From Novipirellula aureliae (GTDB lineage Bacteria > Planctomycetota > Planctomycetia > Pirellulales > Pirellulaceae), in the NCBI RefSeq assembly GCF_007860185.1, contig NZ_SJPY01000001.1:1405253-1469252 (forward strand): a DNA stretch of 64,000 nt, written 5' to 3'. Positions 56,901-64,000 of this stretch are shown piece by piece. Both the position numbers and the translations under genes were made by a program. The notes under the pieces were generated by a model. The model was given only the letters and a program-made list of their open reading frames with translations. It had not been told where the DNA came from and made no database searches. How positions within the stretch are numbered: the first letter of the stretch is position 1; the number at the start of each line of letters is the position of its first letter.

Positions 56901-57671
56901 ACCATCGAACTCGAGAACGTCGGCTTGATTCTTGGGGTCACCCCGCGAATCAGCCCCGAAGGAAACGTAACGATGGAAATCGATGCCGAGAAATCAGAAG
57001 TCGGTCCCGAATCGGAAGGGATTCCCGTTTCGGTCAGTACGGATGGCACGGTCGTGCGAAGCCCGCGGGTCGACGTCGCTAGCGCTCAAGCGACCGTGAG
57101 TGCAGCGGATGGTGAGACAATTATTCTCGGTGGTTTGATCTCGAACAACAAAAAACAGGTGCATCGAAAAGTGCCATGGCTCGGCGATTTGCCGCTCGTC
57201 AAACATCTCTTCCGCTTTGATTCGGTGTCGAATCGTCGCTCCGAGTTGTTGATCATCCTGACGCCGCACGTGATTCGTTCCTCCGCCGATATGGATCGAC
57301 TCAAGCAAACCGAGATGGCACGGATGAGTTGGTGTGCTTGCGATGTGTTCGATCTGCATGGCGAAATCATTGCCGATCCCCACGGAGGAACATTGTTTTC
57401 CGATTCACTCGATAGCTGTGAAACCGAGATTATCTATCCGCACATCGATCCGCGCGGGCAAAGCGCAATCGCTCCGGTGTTAGCGGCCCCTAATCTTGAT
57501 AATCCAATGAATTCATCGGAAGTGATCGAGATGCCCCCGCCTTCGTTCCAAGTCGAGCCGATGAACGATCCGCAATCGGAACCGATGGGTTCCGGCTTAA
57601 CCCCTATTCCCCAACCTAACTCTATCCCCACCGATAGTTTTCCCCCTTCTCTCCAGGAAGGACGTTTGTGA
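53964..57671 (+). CDS. gspD: Type II secretion secretin GspD-like
   Basis: 1235 aa, well over the usual 650-700 for GspD, with a signal peptide (LTLSFVVMTLGTAAAQ). Several N-type ring domains are repeated (YRLRYATAAVLQNTIENFF; VFPIRNSLATDIADTLRET; IFPIQNGDAASLVETLRSL) and a C-terminal secretin domain has VEVLSRPQVLTLDNQPAFI-like text and PWLGDLPLVKHLF then SELLIILTPHVI. It is the outer-membrane channel. A Pro/Gln-rich linker with a QTVQA repeat lies at about 297-318. ATG 53964 (53982 also possible). The stop overlaps the next gene by 1 nt. Confidence 0.92.
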   Translation: MKAIARMPPTQPHFAQPSCLYALTLSFVVMTLGTAAAQPPPAAPHNQDVASTVSYAVRFKSASDIETVFAPLVTDSPQTQLRIDEERDRVILHGPPWAHELMEQILDRIDRPTSDQTTRGGPVRLPRPERPTSPLTPSQSATSTPPPKNQSIATARRLLPLPPGSAASVHHDVLQLLGERLQIERAESGELVIRTQKGTLRVGIDLARDDVMVDGPATVVEQFSRLISVLSQRYSGASTRSGQQVQHRVLMLPRNVQPKVQQMIPSVPGSNAGPNAEGAATGGHRAKMLFRLTGIAQAQTVQAQTVQAQTVQAQTAQANTASNGVTATEELPAPSNNPPQPTPTETVPSLPQLEGVEVETLPDLDAIILRGRDQDLDQLAEIIRELEQLSQKTQPAIEIVELQFTNSQKVADLIERTQESLIGNRQGRATVTPLGKPNALLLLGWGDAVTALKELIAKVDQPTNPETQFNLYRLRYATAAVLQNTIENFFANRDGELTPAIELTVDQRTNSLIVHAAPRDILEITRLVERLDTVKGEVVLRTRVFPIRNSLATDIADTLRETINAPDSSARSAAMELILDGYSEPLRIVSGILDNVQITVDARKNNLIISAPAENFEVIEALIRELDGPGMVAKIKIFPIQNGDAASLVETLRSLLPSQAGADPVSSAQLSSSPGESSLAPLRFTVDVRSNSIIGTGSAGDLKIVDALVTRLDEADAMQRQNTVYQLKNSPAVDVALAVNEFLRNTRRVENASPGSINPYAQLEKEVVVVPEPVSNKLIVSATPRYFDEVRRMIEKLDEQPPQVMIQALIAEVTLGDAAEFGVELGIQDSVLFDRSLLGDLLTVTSSTQNSTAGGVTTNTQDVVVAASNEPGFNFNNTNSLGNSASATALSNAAAVGGQGISNFAVGRGNDELGFGGLVLSASSQNVSVLLRALKETRRLEVLSRPQVLTLDNQPAFIQVGQRVPRITGSTISQVGQQNTIELENVGLILGVTPRISPEGNVTMEIDAEKSEVGPESEGIPVSVSTDGTVVRSPRVDVASAQATVSAADGETIILGGLISNNKKQVHRKVPWLGDLPLVKHLFRFDSVSNRRSELLIILTPHVIRSSADMDRLKQTEMARMSWCACDVFDLHGEIIADPHGGTLFSDSLDSCETEIIYPHIDPRGQSAIAPVLAAPNLDNPMNSSEVIEMPPPSFQVEPMNDPQSEPMGSGLTPIPQPNSIPTDSFPPSLQEGRL
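54852..54917 (+). repeat. 15-bp in-frame tandem repeat in gspD (QTVQA)
   Basis: CAAGCCCAAACCGTC repeats three times with a diverged fourth and partial fifth copy, coding QTVQA units in a linker before the N-domains. Period 15 keeps frame. Confidence 0.93.
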
Positions 57672-58720
57672 TGCTGCTACGCGATCGTCGCATAAACGTT
57701 TTGCTTTTTTTGGTTCTTACCGTCTTTGGCATCGGTTGCCAATTGGTTCCCGATAAGCTGAAGAACGGAAAAGATCTTTTTACGGGAAAAGAAAACGATG
57801 AGTTACCGAGCCGAATGATGGTGATTTGGACCGACACGGTTCTACATCAACCGCAACAACCCGGTATTCGAGGTTTCGGTGGAAGAATCTATTTCTATGC
57901 CGAAGATGATTCCGAACCGATTGAAGTCGATGGTGGCTTGGCCGTCTATGCATTCGACGCCGACTCGATCGATCCCGAAAGCGTCAAACCCGAACGCAAA
58001 TTCGTCTTCACGGCGGAGCAGTTTGCCGAACACATGAGCCAGACATCAATGGGCTCGTCGTACAGCGTTTGGATTCCGTGGGACGAAGTGGGTGGGTATA
58101 GCAAAAAGCTAAGCCTCATCGTGCGGTTCGAAGGTACCGGGGGCGGTGTGGTGATTTCCGACCCAACCATCAAACTACTTCCAGGACTCGATCGGCCCGA
58201 AATCCAAACGCCATCCCTGGCTCGCTCGAACGTTTCCCAAGCAAACAATGTGCAACAGGACGCTGGGATAGACCCATCCTCGACTCGTTTAGCTGGATTT
58301 GAGGAAGCACAACCGAAGAATAAGGTAGGACGACGTCAGACGGAAACGATTGATCTGCCACCTAGCTTCTATCGACACCTTCACGTCACCAACCAACCAG
58401 TCGAAACTCAGGACGTGGATACGACACCTAGTGGTGCGGAGTCGGGCTCTGCGCCAGTGAATGCATTGAATGGCGCATCGCAATCGAACGACGACAGCGA
58501 CAGACAGGATGATGCACCAGAGAACGAATCGGCACAGCAGACGATGCCGCGCAGCACAAAATGGGCCCGGTATCCTTTCCGGACGCTTGGTGAGGGTCGT
58601 CCGACGATAGAAGGACTAAATCGAAATCAGACGCTTCAAGCGGGATGGATGGAGCCGTTACCACGGACGCCAAGATACAGCTATCCCAACGGTGTGGATC
58701 TATCGGTCGACCACGAATAA
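57671..58720 (+). CDS. Lipoprotein linked to the secretin (putative pilotin-like)
   Basis: 349 aa from ATG 57671, sharing 1 nt with the gspD stop, with AGGAAGG ahead. The N-terminus has a lipoprotein signal (LFLVLTVFGIGC). The body has a beta-rich domain (GFGGRIYFYAEDDSEPIEVD; SVWIPWDEVGGYSKKLSLIV) and a disordered C-terminal half. Its operon place right after gspD suggests a pilotin or accessory role, which is inference. Antisense overlap of 21 nt with the next gene at its 3' end. Confidence 0.7.
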   Translation: MLLRDRRINVLLFLVLTVFGIGCQLVPDKLKNGKDLFTGKENDELPSRMMVIWTDTVLHQPQQPGIRGFGGRIYFYAEDDSEPIEVDGGLAVYAFDADSIDPESVKPERKFVFTAEQFAEHMSQTSMGSSYSVWIPWDEVGGYSKKLSLIVRFEGTGGGVVISDPTIKLLPGLDRPEIQTPSLARSNVSQANNVQQDAGIDPSSTRLAGFEEAQPKNKVGRRQTETIDLPPSFYRHLHVTNQPVETQDVDTTPSGAESGSAPVNALNGASQSNDDSDRQDDAPENESAQQTMPRSTKWARYPFRTLGEGRPTIEGLNRNQTLQAGWMEPLPRTPRYSYPNGVDLSVDHE

Positions 58721-59338
58721 CTGGTCCTCGATCTCGTCGACATGTGGCTCGAATGAGGCAATAATTCGCAACTTTTCGGCGACTTGTTCCGAGGACACCG
58801 TGCCACGCAAAATCGTTCGGTCTCCTGCCCGATACACTTCGATGTTCGATCTCGCTGTTTTGCTTAATCGTCCCTCGAGCCGCGCATCGCGTTCATTGAT
58901 TAACTCCGTTTCCATCACGCCTCCCTTCCAATCCGAAGCGTCTAAGGTCAAACGTGGGTAGTACATTTGATTGGGGCGCAGCGGTGGGAAAGGACGATTG
59001 ATCCGCGAACTTCGATCGGCTGGTGGTTGCATCGTTTCGGTTGACGCTGGAACTCGCCCCGCTCCAATCGCCTGTTCACTGCCGACAAACCCCTCCAGCG
59101 ATTGACGATTGTTTCCAACATAGTCATTGCGTGACCTATTTTCTCGCAAAAACCGCTCGTCACCCTCGACCACACCCGACGACTCCATCGTCACGTCAGC
59201 CGCAGTGGTACCGGTACGCCGCCCTTCAAACGGCTGGCCGAGCGTGCGTGCCCCAAACATTTGGGCATCCGCCGTGACCGCCACCAAAATCAGTGACAAA
59301 AATAATCCGCAGCGTCGCAGTAAGTCGGTAAGTTGCAT
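58700..59338 (-). CDS. Secreted BON-domain protein
   Basis: 212 aa, ATG 59338. A signal peptide (LFLSLILVAVTADAQ) is followed by a low-complexity stretch and a C-terminal BON-type repeat (ARLEGRLSKTARSNIEVY; TILRGTVSSEQVAEKLRIIA then FEPHVDEIEDQL). BON domains bind phospholipid or occur in secretin-associated proteins. It may work with the secretion system nearby, although it is on the opposite strand. Confidence 0.75.
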   Translation of the reverse strand: MQLTDLLRRCGLFLSLILVAVTADAQMFGARTLGQPFEGRRTGTTAADVTMESSGVVEGDERFLRENRSRNDYVGNNRQSLEGFVGSEQAIGAGRVPASTETMQPPADRSSRINRPFPPLRPNQMYYPRLTLDASDWKGGVMETELINERDARLEGRLSKTARSNIEVYRAGDRTILRGTVSSEQVAEKLRIIASFEPHVDEIEDQLFVVDR

Positions 59339-59759
59339 GACAGATGGTGTGGTTTGAGTAATAACGTTTTACCGCGTGGGCATCGTCCCGTGAGTTAGCA
59401 TCGTCCCGTGAGTTAGCATCGTACAACACGACGCCCGCTGGGCACCCCGCTTAACGCCTACAACGCCATTTCCAATCTCAACAGAGCGAAAACGTGAATT
59501 TGTTTTCACGATGCACATCATTCCAATTGTAATTCAAACGCCTGAGCAATCCCAGTCTTCCCCCCTGCCTTCCATTCGCATGCCACAACGTAGAGCTTCC
59601 TTTGACACGGGATAGAGGAAATCGTCGAAACTTTTCAATGCGTTCGATCGTCAAAAGCAGGCGTGTGTCCATTTGGAGTGTGATCTTCGCTTCCGCACAG
59701 TCGGGAAAAAAGTGCAAGGCAAAAAAATGGCTTCCATGGTTATAGGATGCATTTTTTCC
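59339..59759. other. 421-bp spacer with 18-bp direct repeat
   Basis: GCATCGTCCCGTGAGTTA occurs twice in tandem (59380-59397, 59398-59415) with a partial third copy. A 79-codon minus-strand frame at 59478-59717 has no recognisable family and no clear start context, so I do not call it. Nothing else is seen. Confidence 0.6.
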
Positions 59760-60740
59760 TTAGGGCGTCACGTCACTTGGCGAAGACGGCGATTCTTCCG
59801 CCTTGGCGGCAACCGAATCAACGACCGTTGGCGATTGTGACTCACCCAACACGGACGCAAGCGTTTGTCCCAAAGAGATCCAGCACCGGAAATCATTCAC
59901 CGTCAACTCCACACGGCCCTCATCGAACGAGACCACTTTGACGGTGTGCAAAGGAATATCGAGCGTTCCGCCCGTGCCGATGATTTGTGTTTTTGGTGGC
60001 GATCCGACTGCAAACCATGCCTCTAATATACCGAAACGGTTCTCGGTGATCGCATTGAGGCGAACTTGACCAAGCGATTTCGAGAACCCTTTTGCAAATA
60101 GATTACGATTCACAAACTCGTTATACACAGGACGCAAAGGGAAACCATCATTGCTGCGAACCAGCGGCGACAATCCACCTTCTCGCTCCGTCGCCTCCAT
60201 CGAAAATGTCTCAATCGCTAGCGACAAATCCAATTGATTTCCATTGACCAATGGCGAAAGTGAAAAGCTACGGATCTTATGCAGTTGAGCGGAGCGGTGA
60301 AAGTCGTACAAGAAATCCGTCAGCTTGTTCAGCGTCGTGCGGGCATGCAAATTGAACCCGATCCGGTGACCAACCAACCGACTTTTCCGTCGAGAAATTC
60401 GCGAACGAATTTCGACCGGACGCGGCGTATTCGCGTCAACCGATGCCGATTCCATTTCGTGTTGTTCCACTAACTTCAACAGCCAATCCTGATAACTCGA
60501 CCGCGCGAGCGCCGGGTCATACGGCAGCGCCCGAGCGGCATATTCGTCTAACTGAATCGCCAACCGGCGGCCGGTAATTTGAGACGTGTTCGCATCGGAT
60601 ATTTTGGATTCGATCGATTTCAACTCGCCTTCATAGCGCTGTGTCGGTTTTTCAATAAACGATCGATAACCGCTATCAAAAAGATACAAGATGAATACAG
60701 CAGCGGCAGCGCCGGCGAGCAACAAGGTTCTTTGGTTCAT
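59760..60740 (-). CDS. gspM: GspM/PilO-like assembly platform protein
   Basis: 326 aa, ATG 60740, ATGA overlap with gspL. A single N-terminal helix (LLLAGAAAAVFILYLF) is followed by a coiled-coil (YEGELKSIESKIS) and a ferredoxin-like domain (LNKLTDFLYDFHRSAQLHKI), the PilO/GspM layout. The C-terminal Ser/Pro tail is disordered. It should sit in the inner-membrane platform of the type II system with GspL. Confidence 0.7.
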   Translation of the reverse strand: MNQRTLLLAGAAAAVFILYLFDSGYRSFIEKPTQRYEGELKSIESKISDANTSQITGRRLAIQLDEYAARALPYDPALARSSYQDWLLKLVEQHEMESASVDANTPRPVEIRSRISRRKSRLVGHRIGFNLHARTTLNKLTDFLYDFHRSAQLHKIRSFSLSPLVNGNQLDLSLAIETFSMEATEREGGLSPLVRSNDGFPLRPVYNEFVNRNLFAKGFSKSLGQVRLNAITENRFGILEAWFAVGSPPKTQIIGTGGTLDIPLHTVKVVSFDEGRVELTVNDFRCWISLGQTLASVLGESQSPTVVDSVAAKAEESPSSPSDVTP

Positions 60741-62395
60741 TCCGACACCTCCGTTTCCGCGTCCATGCCGACAGACTCATCCATCGCCTTGCCGGACTCG
60801 TCCGCCTGATCGGTAGGCAACACAAACGTCGATTCGCGTTCATCGAGAGGCAGGATTGCGAATGCGATTCTTGCTTCAAACTGCCATGGATACTCGGTAT
60901 TATTGGCTTGCTCGCTAATTCGTTTGCTGGTGATCGAAAAACCAGCGTCACGAAGTCGGTTCTCCAGTTCAGCCACTCGGCTGGGGTCATTCACCTGAAT
61001 CGACAAATCGAACACGCCTGTACTGCCATCCACCGCAGCGGACAAACGCCGAACGTTGGCCAATTGGCCCTCGGGGAATAAGGATGACAGACGTTGCAGT
61101 TGGCTGAGCCAGTCGACTTGATCGGCAAGCCACTGCTCCACAAACCGCGTCTCGTCCGCCTTCTCCTGGACCTTGTTTGCAACACTCTCGACCTCGACCA
61201 ACTCTTGCTGCTTTTCCGAAACCTTCGTTGCCAAATCCCGCACGTCCGCATACAACGTGTAAGCAACCAATGCAATACTCGCTGCCGCGAACCCTCCGAT
61301 CGCTCCCCATCGCAGCATCGGATTGGGCGGCACGGGTGGTAATTTGGGGTTTGTCAAATCGACCGACAAACGATCAAGTAAGAACGCGTTGGCAGCGCCG
61401 ATTAGCACCGGATCCGGTGCCGGCATCGCGTCTTGACCACGATCGACCATTCCCGGTTCCATCGAGATCGTGAGCGACACCGATCGCGCATCAAGAGCCT
61501 CACACAGCGACATCGCGTCGTCGTCTTCGCTCGCAGCGTGATCAAGCGGACTGCGAGTCAGTAGCAACCATTCCGGCGACTCACCCGGAGTCACAAAGTC
61601 CATCAACGACATACTACGTTGGACTTCAAGCTGGATTTGTTCGGTTAGCGAACTGATCTCGTGACTGCCGGCCCGAAACGTTCGCAGCGACGCCAACCGG
61701 CTGCCCCGGAGGAACGACAATTCGACTTCGCCTTCGTAAACAACAATCAATACCGACAACGGAGCACGAAATACACGTTGTTGTCCAAGCGGCAGCAGCG
61801 GAGCGGTTTGACGCGATGTCAATGCGGTAAGCGGTAACCCCAGTTCTGTCGCGGCTGCTTCCCACGCTTCCAATTCGCTATGTTCCATTGAAAACGCAAC
61901 AGCGGAATGAGAACGCAGTCGTTCCCCCAGCGCGTCGTCGCTCTGCTCCGCAATCGTGTCCGTATCCCCCACTTGTGGGAGCGGTGCCGGCGTGGCCCCC
62001 TCAAGCAATCGATAATCGACAACCAATTCGTGGTCACCGTCGCCAATCAATTGTTCCACTTCGGCTCGCACCAGCGCCGCAACTTCGGCATCCTCGGCGG
62101 GCGGCACCTCAACGGTGGTCATTTCCAAATCCGTTCGCGGCAACAATAGCAGCAACCGAGCGACATGGATCTTATGCTCGTCGAGATATTCTTTTAGCAG
62201 GGCAAGCGGTGGACGTTCTGAATCACGCTGGACGGTTCCCCAAGCGGTCGCTGTCAACGAATCCTTGCGTTCCTTGACAACTAGAAAATAGACGTTTGCT
62301 TGATCCCACGACGTGACCATCATCGGGCCTCGTTTCGATGGTCCGGCGATCGACCCGATGAAGGGCAAACGTTCTAGGTAGGCGGGAAATTGCAT
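60737..62395 (-). CDS. gspL: GspL/PilM-PilN-like platform protein
   Basis: 552 aa from ATG 62395 (GTG 62422 would overlap gspK). An N-terminal actin-like half with degenerate ATPase fold (LVVKERKDSLTATAWG; LLLLPRTDLEMTTVEVP; LSVLIVVYEGEVELSFL), then a membrane helix near 375 (WGAIGGFAAASIALVAYTLY), then a periplasmic ferredoxin-like domain. This is the GspL/PilM-N architecture. Position between gspK and gspM fits. Confidence 0.78.
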   Translation of the reverse strand: MQFPAYLERLPFIGSIAGPSKRGPMMVTSWDQANVYFLVVKERKDSLTATAWGTVQRDSERPPLALLKEYLDEHKIHVARLLLLLPRTDLEMTTVEVPPAEDAEVAALVRAEVEQLIGDGDHELVVDYRLLEGATPAPLPQVGDTDTIAEQSDDALGERLRSHSAVAFSMEHSELEAWEAAATELGLPLTALTSRQTAPLLPLGQQRVFRAPLSVLIVVYEGEVELSFLRGSRLASLRTFRAGSHEISSLTEQIQLEVQRSMSLMDFVTPGESPEWLLLTRSPLDHAASEDDDAMSLCEALDARSVSLTISMEPGMVDRGQDAMPAPDPVLIGAANAFLLDRLSVDLTNPKLPPVPPNPMLRWGAIGGFAAASIALVAYTLYADVRDLATKVSEKQQELVEVESVANKVQEKADETRFVEQWLADQVDWLSQLQRLSSLFPEGQLANVRRLSAAVDGSTGVFDLSIQVNDPSRVAELENRLRDAGFSITSKRISEQANNTEYPWQFEARIAFAILPLDERESTFVLPTDQADESGKAMDESVGMDAETEVSE

Positions 62396-62402
62396 TTCTA
62401 CT

Positions 62403-64000
62403 TTATGGTGTCCGTTCGGCACTTAAATCATCAATCGAAAATCCGCTGCCCCATGCGTCCCAGGATCGAAAGTTTCGGATCGTTACATCGGATGTTCGAG
62501 CGTCGAGCGTCGCGGTACAACGAAACATGGGCGTCTGCCGGTCACGAAAGGAAACAATCTGGGCGTGGTAACAATCGCCTCCGACAGTGATCCAAGGTTG
62601 CAATTGTTTGAAGGTGGGCAAGTCGACGACGTTTTCAATCAATAACCAAGCAATCGTATCACGCGACGCATCCGTACCAGTTGCCGACGAACGGCGCTCG
62701 ATAATTTGTGCGACCGCCTCGGGCGTCATCCACGGCACTCCGAGCAAAACTTCTCGAGGGGCCTCGTTTACGTCCACTTGGCCGTCAATGACTCGTTCGG
62801 GGCGAACGGTGACGTCATCCACTAGTGCTCTAAGATAATCACTGCGATCGCCAAAGTCATCGGAGAAAGGGCTACGGATTCGTAAAACCTTATTCTCGGG
62901 TTGTGGTATCGCCACCGTAGCTCCGACCAATTCGAGGCTACTGGAAATCCACACACCAGCGGGCACCGAAAAATCAGGCGGCCACTCCGCAGCAGAAATC
63001 GTCGTGATATTGCTGCCCGCAGATCCGCTCGTTGTGCCACCGTACTGGCGATAAGCAATCACAAAGTTGGCTTGATCTGCCGTCCATACGGCCATCAAGT
63101 CCTGATGTAGTTTTTGCAAATCGTTGCCATTCAAGAAAACCCGCGGTGAACCCGTAAGGGTCTCGTTTCGCTGTCCGCTGTCGAACGTCACAAAGTCTCG
63201 CCAAGCAACGGGAGCGATTGGCGACAACGCTTGACGAGAACCGGATGAGTAACGAGGCAAGTCATCATACGCGTCAAACCCATTCGCCGACAGCGATGCA
63301 CTTTGCAGCGCAAGCTCTAGCGAATCGAGTTGATAATTGTGATCCCAATCGCCGCCTGTCCAATGCCAAGCCCAACTGCGTGCCAGCCCGTTTGCCGAGT
63401 TGTCGCTTGAGCGAAGTGAATTGCCGCTCCCGGCGGCTCCCTCGGTCGCAAACGCCCCAATCCGATCACTTAACCGCCGATCGCTCGCTTTGCCGGTGTC
63501 TTTTATCCGGTACGCCCGCATGATCGCATCGGCCATCGACGCTTCCATCTCCGGCAGATTCATTAGCGATTTCCTCGCTTGGCCAGGAACCGCTTTCTCC
63601 CATTCATTCAATACCGCCAAATTCAATTTTGCCGATTCATTGCTGAGCCCAAACCGCCACGTTTTGGCTTGTTCGATCGAGGTTGGATCGGTTTGTGTGC
63701 TAGATGCCCCCGATACAGAGAACGGTGAAATCACCGAGAATGACCAAACCGAAGTGGAATCATCGGTGTCGGCCCATTCGCCCTCTTCGATCTCAATACC
63801 GGCAAAGGATTCGGGGCTGTTATGATGCCATCCGATACGCCCGCCGCGAGGTTGTTGGATCGACACCCTCAATGCATCGATGGCGCTCATGGCAGTCAGG
63901 CGGGCCTGAGTCCGTTCGATTTGCCGTTGGCTGATTCGATACGCATCCGTCATTTGCTGATTAAACCCGTACGCGGCTAACGACACGAGCATCACGATTA
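62403..64000 (-). CDS. gspK: Minor pseudopilin GspK-like (5' end cut by window edge)
   Basis: At least 530 codons; the frame continues past the right edge (ATC then xTA before the first GTG), and the first residues (MLVSLAAYGFN) look like the end of the pilin helix, so the true start lies outside. The KxxK-type core of GspK is seen (KLNLAVLNEW; RDTIAWLLIENVVDLPTFKQ; VDVNEAPREVLLGVPW; VAQIIERR), matching the helix-hairpin-helix repeats. GspK caps the pseudopilus. 7 bp to gspL. Confidence 0.8.
   Translation of the reverse strand, partial: IVMLVSLAAYGFNQQMTDAYRISQRQIERTQARLTAMSAIDALRVSIQQPRGGRIGWHHNSPESFAGIEIEEGEWADTDDSTSVWSFSVISPFSVSGASSTQTDPTSIEQAKTWRFGLSNESAKLNLAVLNEWEKAVPGQARKSLMNLPEMEASMADAIMRAYRIKDTGKASDRRLSDRIGAFATEGAAGSGNSLRSSDNSANGLARSWAWHWTGGDWDHNYQLDSLELALQSASLSANGFDAYDDLPRYSSGSRQALSPIAPVAWRDFVTFDSGQRNETLTGSPRVFLNGNDLQKLHQDLMAVWTADQANFVIAYRQYGGTTSGSAGSNITTISAAEWPPDFSVPAGVWISSSLELVGATVAIPQPENKVLRIRSPFSDDFGDRSDYLRALVDDVTVRPERVIDGQVDVNEAPREVLLGVPWMTPEAVAQIIERRSSATGTDASRDTIAWLLIENVVDLPTFKQLQPWITVGGDCYHAQIVSFRDRQTPMFRCTATLDARTSDVTIRNFRSWDAWGSGFSIDDLSAERTP

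Noticed and set aside
59478-59717. 79-codon minus-strand frame in the BON-gspM spacer
   Set aside because: No family match, no clear ribosome site, and low confidence in coding nature.

Overview
The window looks like a chromosomal segment from a planctomycete, most likely of the Pirellulaceae (Rhodopirellula/Rubripirellula type). This is inferred from the gene families: a fused RlmKL methyltransferase, a PEP-CTERM protein, GspD/K/L/M-type secretion genes, a ribosomal operon without rpmD, many weak Shine-Dalgarno sites and GTG/TTG starts, and intergenic hairpin repeat arrays. No 16S gene is present, so the genus cannot be fixed.

Layout. 1-4313 (minus) is the start of a flagellar basal-body operon: an ATPase-fold protein, flgB, flgC, fliE, fliF and the 5' part of fliG. 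A tRNA-Pro with a perfect-palindrome terminator follows. 4.9-11.2 kb holds a secreted cyclophilin-like protein, a Tat-exported GMC oxidoreductase and rlmKL. 11.35-24.8 kb (minus) is the S10-spc ribosomal cluster from rpsJ to secY and adk. It lacks rpmD, several spacers carry tandem hairpin repeats, rpsC and rplP overlap by 62 nt, and rpsE appears to start at ATT. 25-28 kb carries a DUF2752 membrane protein, a secreted HExxH protein and a subtilase-like PEP-CTERM protein.

28.1-38.2 kb (plus) is the most unusual locus: nine tightly packed genes, several coupled by ATGA overlaps. They encode a GcvH-like lipoyl protein, a CobW/G3E GTPase, a small HdrA-N-like Cys protein, a 2x[4Fe-4S] ferredoxin, a radical SAM enzyme, a DUF116-polyprenyl diphosphate synthase fusion, a prenyltransferase-fold protein without the usual zinc ligands, a squalene-hopene-cyclase-family enzyme with DXDD, and a cysteine desulfurase. 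I read it as an uncharacterised route that builds and cyclises a polyprenoid and then modifies it by Fe-S, radical and possibly sulfur chemistry.

38.2-53.8 kb holds a transposase remnant, a 73-bp tandem array, recA, a TolC-like lipoprotein, mutS, a SHOCT protein, an FMN glutamate-synthase-like protein, a ThiF-type E1 enzyme, epmA, a hemerythrin-like protein and a small histidine kinase. 54-64 kb is a type II secretion-like locus in two opposed blocks: gspD plus a lipoprotein (plus strand), and a BON-domain protein and gspK-L-M (minus strand), with gspK cut by the window edge.

Several spacer repeat families have unrelated stem sequences but the same architecture: a short hairpin followed by a tail close to NCTACG. 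They recur through the window and may form one repeat superfamily.
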